Below the pieces are notes generated by a model. It was not told the DNA's origin, made no database searches, and saw nothing but the letters and a program-made list of their open reading frames with translations. Shown piece by piece: positions 57,135 to 64,000 of a stretch of 64,000 nt of DNA. Origin of the DNA: Aggregatibacter kilianii. GTDB lineage: Bacteria; Pseudomonadota; Gammaproteobacteria; Enterobacterales; Pasteurellaceae. A program made the translations under genes and the position numbers. The DNA is taken from contig NZ_NRCJ01000002.1 in the NCBI RefSeq assembly GCF_003129965.1, positions 186,001-250,000 of the forward strand, in the 5' to 3' direction. Within the stretch, counting starts at the first letter, position 1; every line of letters starts with the position of its first letter.

Positions 57135-57297
57135 TGTAGAGGTGCAAACGTTATAAGTATATTTTCTGAGTGGATAACGGTGAAGAAAATGGAAAGGAAC
57201 GTTTGCCGAAATCAATTAAAAGTCATTTTAATTGGTTGGTGGCGTCTTCGAAAGAACCGTCACTGTCATAGTCTATAAACAACTATGGAGCGCTACT
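57135..57297 (+). ncRNA. Lysine riboswitch aptamer
   Basis: The conserved core of the lysine (L-box) riboswitch is seen: GTAGAGGTGCAAACGTT at 57136 onward, GGAACGTTTGCCGAA near 57195-57210 (P2 pairing with the first block), GGTTGGTGGC, the CACTGTCATAG turn and ATGGAGCGCTAC closing P1. GTAG pairs with CTAC. The element stands before the NhaC-family transporter, the arrangement reported for LysW in Haemophilus. Confidence 0.93.
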
Positions 57298-57301
57298 GTT
57301 A

Positions 57302-57331
57302 GGTTAGGTCCCATTTTGCCTACCCTTTTTT
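57302..57331 (+). terminator. Riboswitch expression-platform terminator
   Basis: GGTTAGG (one bulged T) pairs with CCTACC across TCCCATTTTG, followed by CTTTTTT. High lysine should stabilise the aptamer and allow this stem. Confidence 0.75.
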
Positions 57332-57397
57332 AAATCATTTCTATTTTAATTTAAATATTTAAAGTCAGTGGTTCTCCCTTAATTTTAGGAAGAACAA

Positions 57398-58927
57398 ATG
57401 GAACTCATTGATTACTCATCCTCAGTTTGGTCGGTATTACCGCCATTACTTGCGTTATTGCTCGCCATTATTACCCGTCGTGTATTGCTGTCTTTAAGCG
57501 TCGGCATTCTGGTTGGCGCCATTATGTTGGCGGATGTAAACCTAGTGAATACGCTGGTTTATTTGAAAAATAATATATCCTCTCTCTTTATTAAAGAGGA
57601 AGGTCTGAACGCGAACAACATTAACATTATTCTCTTCTTATTATTACTCGGAATTCTGACCGCACTTTTAAGTATGTCCGGCAGCAACCGCGCCTTTGCC
57701 GAATGGGCGCAAAAGCATATTAAAGGTCGTCGCGGCGCAAAATTGGTTGCCGCGTCTTTAGTTTTCATCACCTTTATTGACGACTATTTTCACAGTTTGG
57801 CAGTAGGTGCAATTGCCCGCCCGATTACCGACAAATTCAAAGTCTCCCGCGCTAAATTAGCCTATATTCTCGACTCTACTGCCGCACCGATGTGCGTGCT
57901 TATGCCGGTATCCAGTTGGGGCGCGTATATCATCACGCTCATCGCAGGCTTACTGGCAACCTACTCTATCACCGGCTACTCACCGATCGGCGCATTTATG
58001 GCAATGAGCGCGATGAATTACTATGCCATTTTCTCCATTTTAATGGTGTTCTTTGTTGCCTACTTCTCTTTTGATATCGGCTCCATGGCAAGACACGAAA
58101 AGCTGGCATTACAAGCAGAAAATGCACCGGAGGAAACCCTTTCCGGCGTAAACGGCCATGTACGCAACTTAGTATTGCCAATTCTTACCTTAATCGTCGT
58201 CACGGTTTCCGCCATGATGTACACCGGTAACCAAGCCTTAGCGGCTGACGGAAAACCGTTTACTGTGCTTGGCGCGTTTGAAAATACGACGGTAGGCATT
58301 TCTTTAGTGGCGGGCGGCATAAGTGCGGTCATTGTGGCGTCCGTTTGCATTTTTATCGATCGCTTGGTAAGCCTACAAGAATATATTAAAGCCTGGGGAT
58401 TAGGTATGAAATCCATGCTTGGCGCCATTTTAATTCTGTTCTTTGCCTGGACAATTAACAATGTGGTCAGCGACATCAAAACCGGTGCTTATTTAGCCTC
58501 TTTGGTTTCTGATACCTTACCTCTCGCCTTCTTGCCGGCATTACTCTTTATTCTGGCATCCGTGATGGCATTTGCGACAGGCACCAGCTGGGGAACTTTC
58601 GGTATTATGCTTCCGATCGCCGCCGCCATCGCAGCTCATGCCGGCGGTTCCACCGAATTAATGTTGCCTTGCTTATCTGCTGTAATGGCAGGTGCGGTGT
58701 GCGGTGACCACTGCTCACCGGTATCCGACACCACTATCTTGTCTTCCACCGGTGCCAAATGCGATCACATGGATCACGTTACGTCACAATTACCTTACGC
58801 CGTCACCGTAGCAACCGCAAGTATTGCAGGTTATATCGTGGTAGGTTTCACTTATTCCGGTTTGCTTGGTTTTATTACCACGGGTGGAGTATTGGCGTTG
58901 TTGGTACTTATCTTTAAGAAACGCTAA
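57398..58927 (+). CDS. lysW: NhaC-family transporter, predicted lysine importer
   Basis: This 509-residue inner-membrane protein of the NhaC superfamily has about 12 hydrophobic spans and the segments GTSWGTFGIMLPIAAAIAAH and GDHCSPVSDTTILSSTGA, with the polar residues expected in the substrate path. NhaC proteins are often Na/H antiporters, but the upstream lysine riboswitch argues for lysine uptake, as proposed for LysW. It is a single gene with its own terminator. Uptake cores lie inside it at 57659-57667 and 58321-58329. Confidence 0.85.
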   Translation: MELIDYSSSVWSVLPPLLALLLAIITRRVLLSLSVGILVGAIMLADVNLVNTLVYLKNNISSLFIKEEGLNANNINIILFLLLLGILTALLSMSGSNRAFAEWAQKHIKGRRGAKLVAASLVFITFIDDYFHSLAVGAIARPITDKFKVSRAKLAYILDSTAAPMCVLMPVSSWGAYIITLIAGLLATYSITGYSPIGAFMAMSAMNYYAIFSILMVFFVAYFSFDIGSMARHEKLALQAENAPEETLSGVNGHVRNLVLPILTLIVVTVSAMMYTGNQALAADGKPFTVLGAFENTTVGISLVAGGISAVIVASVCIFIDRLVSLQEYIKAWGLGMKSMLGAILILFFAWTINNVVSDIKTGAYLASLVSDTLPLAFLPALLFILASVMAFATGTSWGTFGIMLPIAAAIAAHAGGSTELMLPCLSAVMAGAVCGDHCSPVSDTTILSSTGAKCDHMDHVTSQLPYAVTVATASIAGYIVVGFTYSGLLGFITTGGVLALLVLIFKKR

Positions 58928-59249
58928 ATTGTGATCTAGCGCACAAAAATCGAATTAAAAATATAATTTTGTAAATTTTATAAAATGCGACATAAAGTCG
59001 CATTTTTTATATTTAAAGCATAAATTTATTTATAAAATCCTGAATATTTTATTTTTACAAGATTTTATATCTTAAAATTCATAATTTTTCTGATTTTCAC
59101 TCAATTTTTCAATAGACAAATCAACCGCTTTCCGTTAAAAATAACCCCCATTGAATCATGATGACCCCAAGTTCACTTTGTCGGAGTAAAAGTGCGGTCA
59201 AAAAAAACGCTTTTTCAACATTTTTTGAAGCTAATATTAAGAGGTAAAA
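58928..59249. other. lysW-ilvI intergenic region
   Basis: This 322-base AT-rich stretch holds the lysW terminator, an uptake core (59190-59198) and presumably the ilvIH promoter. No leader peptide with branched-chain codons was seen. Confidence 0.6.
58981..59012 (+). terminator. Terminator of lysW
   Basis: AAAATGCGAC pairs with GTCGCATTTTTT around ATAAA. Confidence 0.88.
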
Positions 59250-60968
59250 ATGAAAAAATTATCGGGAGCAGAAATGGTTGTGCAATCCTTGCGCGATCAG
59301 GGAGTGGAATTTTTGTTCGGTTATCCGGGTGGGGCGGTATTGGATATTTACGATGCCATTCACACGCTCGGCGGCATTGAACATATTTTGGTGCGCCATG
59401 AACAAGCGGCGGTGCACATGGCGGACGGTTATGCCCGCGCCACCGGCAAAGTGGGTTGCGTGCTGGTCACCTCAGGCCCGGGCGCGACTAACGCCATTAC
59501 GGGCATTGCCACCGCTTATGCGGATTCTATTCCGTTAGTAGTGCTTTCAGGGCAAGTGCCTTCCGGCTTAATCGGCAGCGATGCCTTCCAAGAGTGCGAC
59601 ATGGTGGGGATTTCCCGCCCGGTAGTAAAACACAGCTTTTTAGTGAAAGATCCGCAAGATATTCCAAGCATCATCAAAAAAGCCTTTTATATTGCCTCTA
59701 CCGGTCGTCCCGGCCCTGTGGTCATTGATTTGCCGAAAGATGTAGTCAATCCGTTAAATAAATTCGCCTACACTTATCCGGAAGAAGTGACTTTGCGTTC
59801 TTACAACCCGACAGTGCAAGGTCACAAAGGGCAAATCAAAAAAGCCCTAAAAGCCTTATTAGTGGCAAAAAAACCGGTACTTTTTGTCGGCGGAGGCGTG
59901 ATTTCCGCCAACTGCCACGAAGCCTTAACCCGTTTTGCCAAACAGTTGAACCTGCCGGTAACCTCCTCCTTGATGGGCTTAGGTGCATTCCCGGGCACGG
60001 ATAAACAATTCCTCGGCATGCTCGGTATGCACGGTACTTATGAAGCCAACACCGCCATGCATAACAGCGACTTGATTTTAGGGATCGGCGTTCGTTTTGA
60101 CGACCGCACGACCAATAATCTGGCGAAATATTGCCCGCACGCCAAAGTGATTCATGTGGATGTGGATCCGACATCCATTTCTAAAACCGTACCGGTAGCG
60201 ATTCCTATCGTAGGTAGTGCAGAAAGCGTATTAGAAGAATTTTTATCGCTGCTGGAAGATGAAAACCTCGCCAAATCCCAATCGGATTTAACAGAATGGT
60301 GGAAAGACATCGACCAATGGAAAGCGGAAAAATGTCTGGACTTCGACCGCAACAGCGGCGTCATCAAACCGCAGCAAGTGCTGGAAACCGTTTATCGCCT
60401 CACCAAAGGCAATGCCTATGTAGCATCCGATGTAGGACAACACCAAATGTTCGCCGCGTTACATTATCCCTTCGACAAACCTCGTCGTTGGATCAACTCC
60501 GGCGGGCTAGGTACTATGGGCTTCGGCTTGCCTGCGGCGCTCGGCGTGAAACTTGCCGATCCGAAAGCCACCGTGGTTTGCATTACCGGCGACGGCAGTA
60601 TTCAAATGAATATTCAGGAGCTTTCCACTGCCAAGCAATATGACATTCCTGTGGTTGTGATTTGTTTGAACAACCATTTCCTCGGCATGGTAAAACAATG
60701 GCAGGATTTGATTTATTCCGGTCGCCATTCACAAACCTACATGAACTCATTGCCTGATTTCGTGAAATTGGCGGAAGCCTATGATCATGTGGGTATTCAA
60801 ATCGCCAAACCGGAAGAATTGGAAGAGAAACTCAAACAAGCGTTCAGCATTAAAAATAAACTGGTCTTTGTTGACATTAACGTGGATGCCAACGAACACG
60901 TTTACCCGATGCAAGTGCGTGGCGGCGCCATGAATGAAATGATTTTGACTAAACCGGAGAATGCATAA
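59250..60968 (+). CDS. ilvI: Acetolactate synthase large subunit
   Basis: This is the catalytic TPP subunit of acetohydroxyacid synthase III in valine, leucine and isoleucine synthesis. The N-terminal [20 protein letters not shown] (catalytic glutamate in [12 protein letters not shown]) and the TPP motif [20 protein letters not shown] fit well. The length of 572 residues matches E. coli IlvI. An AAGAGG site precedes the ATG. Its stop overlaps the ilvH start by one base. Confidence 0.96.
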   Translation: MKKLSGAEMVVQSLRDQGVEFLFGYPGGAVLDIYDAIHTLGGIEHILVRHEQAAVHMADGYARATGKVGCVLVTSGPGATNAITGIATAYADSIPLVVLSGQVPSGLIGSDAFQECDMVGISRPVVKHSFLVKDPQDIPSIIKKAFYIASTGRPGPVVIDLPKDVVNPLNKFAYTYPEEVTLRSYNPTVQGHKGQIKKALKALLVAKKPVLFVGGGVISANCHEALTRFAKQLNLPVTSSLMGLGAFPGTDKQFLGMLGMHGTYEANTAMHNSDLILGIGVRFDDRTTNNLAKYCPHAKVIHVDVDPTSISKTVPVAIPIVGSAESVLEEFLSLLEDENLAKSQSDLTEWWKDIDQWKAEKCLDFDRNSGVIKPQQVLETVYRLTKGNAYVASDVGQHQMFAALHYPFDKPRRWINSGGLGTMGFGLPAALGVKLADPKATVVCITGDGSIQMNIQELSTAKQYDIPVVVICLNNHFLGMVKQWQDLIYSGRHSQTYMNSLPDFVKLAEAYDHVGIQIAKPEELEEKLKQAFSIKNKLVFVDINVDANEHVYPMQVRGGAMNEMILTKPENA

Positions 60969-61459
60969 TGCGTAGAATTTTATCAGTTTTATTAGAAAAT
61001 GAATCGGGCGCGTTATCCCGCGTAGTCGGCTTATTTTCACAACGCGCTTTCAACATCGAAAGCCTAACCGTCGCCCCGACGGACGACCCGACCTTATCCC
61101 GTATGACCATCGAAACATACGGTGATGAACAAGTGCTGGAGCAAATTGAAAAGCAACTGCACAAATTGGTGGACGTGTTCAAAGTGATTAATTTAAGCGA
61201 TAGCGAACACGTTGAGCGTGAAGTGATGTTGATTAAAGTGCGTGCGCAAGGCGCGGCGCGGGAAGAACTGAAACGTCTGACGGATATTTTCCGTGCGCAA
61301 ATTGTGGATGTGACGCCGAAATCCTACATCATCCAACTCACCGGCACCAAAGACAAACTGGATGCTTTCGTGAACACGCTAAAAGAAGATGCCACCGTGA
61401 TCGAAATCGTCCGTTCCGGCTTGGTCAGCTTACCGCGTGGAGAAAAAGGCTATTTGTAG
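60968..61459 (+). CDS. ilvH: Acetolactate synthase small subunit
   Basis: This is the regulatory ACT-domain subunit that confers valine feedback control on Ilv[21 protein letters not shown] is the family start, with LPRGEKGYL at the end and the expected length of 163 residues. The TAATG overlap indicates translational coupling to ilvI. Confidence 0.96.
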   Translation: MRRILSVLLENESGALSRVVGLFSQRAFNIESLTVAPTDDPTLSRMTIETYGDEQVLEQIEKQLHKLVDVFKVINLSDSEHVEREVMLIKVRAQGAAREELKRLTDIFRAQIVDVTPKSYIIQLTGTKDKLDAFVNTLKEDATVIEIVRSGLVSLPRGEKGYL

Positions 61460-61474
61460 TTCTTAAAGCTGTAG

Positions 61475-61559
61475 GGTCGGGTCCTGTGCCCGACCAAAAT
61501 CCAAAGTGAAAGGGGCGGGCATGAACCCCGCCCCTTTGGGGTGTCATCAAAAGCACCCC
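61475..61559. terminator. Three consecutive hairpins between ilvH and carB
   Basis: GGTCGGG/CCCGACC (61475-61495), AAAGGGGCGGG/CCCGCCCCTTT (61509-61537) and GGGGTG/CACCCC (61538-61559) fold in sequence. ilvH and carB converge here. No T run follows the first two, so they may be repeat elements and not ordinary terminators. Confidence 0.55.
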
Positions 61560-61575
61560 AAATTCTCACCGCACT

Positions 61576-64000
61576 TTAGCCCATCACACCTTCATGCAAA
61601 CCCTGCAAGGCATACACTTCACAATGATCCAGGCTTTTCACGCCTTCCACCAAAGCTTCCGCGCCGGCGAGGGTGGTTTGGATGAAGACTTTGCTTTGTA
61701 ACGCACCGGCACGAATGGAATGGCTGTCGGCGATACTTTCCGCTTGGCTGCCCACGGTGTTAATCACGATAGCGATTTCGCCGTTTTTAATGGCGTCCAC
61801 AATATGCGGGCGACCTTCGCGCACTTTGTTGACGATTTGCGTCACAATGCCGTGTTCGCGCAGGAATTTTCCCGTGCCCATGGTGGCGCACAAGCCGTAA
61901 CCTTCTTCCTGCAAACGACGCACCACCGGCAATAAACGGGCTTTATCATTGTCGTCCACGGACAAGAATACTTTTCCGGTTTTCGGAATGTGTTCGCCCG
62001 CGCCGAGTTCCGCTTTCAGGAAGGCTTCGGAGAAAGTTTTGCCCACGCCCATCACTTCGCCGGTGGAACGCATTTCCGGCCCGAGCACCACGTCCACGCC
62101 CGGGAATTTAATGAACGGGAATACCGCTTCTTTCACCGAGTAATACGCCGGAATCACCTCGCCTGCCACGCCCTGTTCTTTTAGGCTGATGCCCGCCATC
62201 ACGCGCGCAGCGATTTTTGCCAACGAACGACCGGTGGCTTTGCTCACGAACGGCACGGTGCGACTGGCGCGCGGATTCACTTCCAACACATACACCACAT
62301 CATTTTGCACGGCAAATTGCACGTTCATTAACCCCACCACGTTCAACGCCTGCGCCATGGCGACGGTTTGACGGCGAATTTCATCTTGAATGGCTTCGCT
62401 TAAAGAATACGGCGGCAAAGAACACGCAGAATCGCCGGAGTGAATTCCCGCCTGTTCAATATGTTGCATAATACCGCCGATAATCACCTGCTCGCCATCG
62501 GCGATACAATCCACGTCCACCTCAATGGCGTTATTCAGAAAATGATCGAGCAAAATCGGGCTGTCATTAGAAACAGACACCGCCTCACGCATATAACGAT
62601 TGAGTTCTTCGTCGTTATACACGATTTGCATGGCGCGACCGCCTAGCACATAAGACGGACGCACCACCAGCGGATAACCCACTTCGTTCGCCAACGCCAC
62701 CGCTTCCTGCGCATTGCGCGCGGTGCGGTTTTCCGGTTGTTTTAAGTTGAGATCGCGCAGAATTTGTTGGAAACGCTCGCGGTCTTCCGCTGCGTCAATG
62801 CTGTCGGCAGAAGTGCCGATAATGTTCACGCCGTTTTCATGCAACGCATTAGCAAGTTTGAGCGGGGTTTGTCCGCCATAATGCACAATCACGCCCCAAG
62901 GTTTTTCCACATGAATGATTTCCAGCACATCTTCCAAAGTGAGCGGCTCGAAATACAAACGATCGGACGTATCAAAATCCGTAGAAACCGTTTCCGGGTT
63001 ACAGTTCACCATGATGGTTTCAAAACCGCTTTCGCGTAGCGCAAGGGCGGCGTGCACGCAGCAGTAATCAAATTCGATGCCTTGCCCGATACGGTTCGGT
63101 CCTCCGCCTAAAATCATGACTTTCTTGCGATCGCTCGGATGGGCTTCGCACTCTTCTTCGTAAGTGGAATAAAGATACGCGGTGTCCGATTTGAATTCGC
63201 CCGCGCAGGTGTCCACCCGTTTGTAAACAGGGTGCAAGCCGTAAGAAATACGTAAATTTCTCACCGCACTTTCCTCTGCCTTAACCAGTTGGGCGATACG
63301 TTTGTCGGAAAAGCCTTTGCGTTTCAGGTAACGTAAAAAAGTGCGGTCTAAATCGGCGATGTTTTTCTTCTCAAGGGCAAGTTCTTCCAACACCAAATCT
63401 TCGATCTGGCGCAAGAACCAAGGATCGATTTTGCTGTAATGATGCACTTCTTCTAGGCTAAATCCCGCGCCGAACGCATCCGCCACATACAAAATCCGAT
63501 TCGGCCCCGGGTTGCCCAATTCCTGACGGATTTTTTCCGGCTGTTCGGAAAGCAGATTAAAGCCGCAAATGCCGGTTTCCAAGCCGCGCAAAGCTTTTTG
63601 CAAGGATTCTTGGAAAGTGCGCCCCATCGCCATCACCTCGCCCACGGATTTCATTTGCGTGGTTAAGCGATCGTCCGCTTTCGGGAATTTTTCAAAGGCG
63701 AAGCGTGGCACTTTGGTGACCACATAGTCAATGGAAGGTTCAAATGAAGCCGGAATTAAACCGCCGGTGATGTCGTTGCGTAGTTCGTTAAGCGTGTAGC
63801 CCACGGCAAGTTTTGCCGCCACTTTGGCAATCGGGAAGCCGGTGGCTTTGGAAGCCAGCGCGGAAGAACGGCTCACACGCGGGTTCATTTCAATCACGAT
63901 CATTTCGCCGTTTGCCGGGTTCACCGCAAACTGCACGTTGGAACCGCCCGTATCTACACCGATTTCACGCAACACCGCCAGACTGGCGTTACGCATGATT
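61576..64000 (-). CDS. carB: Carbamoyl-phosphate synthase large subunit (3' part)
   Basis: CarB makes carbamoyl phosphate for pyrimidine and arginine synthesis. The visible 806 residues are the C-terminal three-quarters: the reading frame runs off the window's right end and the start is not included. Segments such as [20 protein letters not shown], the central [40 protein letters not shown] and the C-terminal allosteric MGS-like domain ([33 protein letters not shown]) are typical. Uptake cores lie at 63263-63271 and 63339-63347, and another (61568-61576) supplies the stop codon. carA would lie upstream, beyond the window. Confidence 0.96.
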   Translation of the reverse strand, partial: IMRNASLAVLREIGVDTGGSNVQFAVNPANGEMIVIEMNPRVSRSSALASKATGFPIAKVAAKLAVGYTLNELRNDITGGLIPASFEPSIDYVVTKVPRFAFEKFPKADDRLTTQMKSVGEVMAMGRTFQESLQKALRGLETGICGFNLLSEQPEKIRQELGNPGPNRILYVADAFGAGFSLEEVHHYSKIDPWFLRQIEDLVLEELALEKKNIADLDRTFLRYLKRKGFSDKRIAQLVKAEESAVRNLRISYGLHPVYKRVDTCAGEFKSDTAYLYSTYEEECEAHPSDRKKVMILGGGPNRIGQGIEFDYCCVHAALALRESGFETIMVNCNPETVSTDFDTSDRLYFEPLTLEDVLEIIHVEKPWGVIVHYGGQTPLKLANALHENGVNIIGTSADSIDAAEDRERFQQILRDLNLKQPENRTARNAQEAVALANEVGYPLVVRPSYVLGGRAMQIVYNDEELNRYMREAVSVSNDSPILLDHFLNNAIEVDVDCIADGEQVIIGGIMQHIEQAGIHSGDSACSLPPYSLSEAIQDEIRRQTVAMAQALNVVGLMNVQFAVQNDVVYVLEVNPRASRTVPFVSKATGRSLAKIAARVMAGISLKEQGVAGEVIPAYYSVKEAVFPFIKFPGVDVVLGPEMRSTGEVMGVGKTFSEAFLKAELGAGEHIPKTGKVFLSVDDNDKARLLPVVRRLQEEGYGLCATMGTGKFLREHGIVTQIVNKVREGRPHIVDAIKNGEIAIVINTVGSQAESIADSHSIRAGALQSKVFIQTTLAGAEALVEGVKSLDHCEVYALQGLHEGVMG

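Noticed and set aside
59013-59249. Attenuator leader peptide before ilvI
   Set aside because: No short frame rich in Leu, Val or Ile codons with a following terminator was found.
1-64000. CRISPR arrays, tRNA, rRNA or prophage genes
   Set aside because: No regularly spaced repeats, cloverleaf-like sequences, ribosomal RNA signatures or phage structural genes were seen on reading both strands.

Overview
The window is ordinary chromosome of a Pasteurellaceae bacterium, most likely Aggregatibacter or a close Haemophilus relative. The main evidence is about 45 copies of the Haemophilus-type DNA uptake core (AAGTGCGGT or its complement). The gene content agrees: a malQ-glgBXCAP glycogen operon, a macA-macB-tdeA-like export operon, a purU/hns/lysine-riboswitch transporter/ilvIH block and a fused acyltransferase/acyl-ACP synthetase. 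No tRNA, rRNA, CRISPR, phage or insertion-sequence gene was seen.

Layout. 31-6204 (minus): fused LplT-PlsC-acyl-ACP synthetase, a small membrane protein, mukF and the peptidase pbpG. 6438-9270 (plus): a FecCD-type ABC importer. 9349-13716: a lipoprotein, rplY, a DedA protein, an exported CAP-domain protein and a lipoprotein resembling the type VI secretion immunity protein Tli4. 13957-25948 (minus): the glycogen operon, then ycgN-like and glnS. 28513-33098 (plus): macA, macB and a TolC-like lipoprotein. 33213-37866: melR, melB and a GH36 alpha-galactosidase. 37963-44822: an exported subtype-B tannase-like hydrolase, yjdM, a DMT transporter, an RluA-type pseudouridine synthase, lysO, cls and a histidine phosphatase. 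52819-64000: ftsH, rlmE, purU, hns, a lysine riboswitch with an NhaC-family (LysW-type) transporter, ilvI, ilvH and the 3' part of carB.

The stretch 44860-52748 differs from its surroundings. Much of it is more GC-rich, it has only two Haemophilus-type uptake cores in about 8.7 kb, and it carries Neisseria DNA uptake sequences: three perfect mucosa-type copies, one perfect classical copy and two one-mismatch copies. It encodes an Old Yellow Enzyme-type oxidoreductase, an alpha/beta hydrolase, an MIF-type tautomerase, a DsbA-family protein lacking the CxxC active site, an SRPBCC protein, two LysR regulators and a DUF4143-type AAA ATPase. The oxidoreductase gene and the hydrolase-tautomerase-DsbA operon have matching upstream regions: a 25-base element identical at 23 positions, the same distance from a TATAAT box. 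This suggests one regulator controls both. A fragment of the oxidoreductase gene is repeated on the other side of the ATPase gene, and the hydrolase seems to have lost its C-terminal end to a stop codon. I read this as DNA taken up from Neisseria and then rearranged. It is the most unusual part of the window.

Smaller regulatory features include a complete lysine riboswitch with terminator, inverted uptake-sequence pairs acting as terminators, uptake sequences that overlap or abut stop codons, a 27-base stem-loop repeat family, candidate MelR and TetR-type operators, and a hairpin in the rplY leader.
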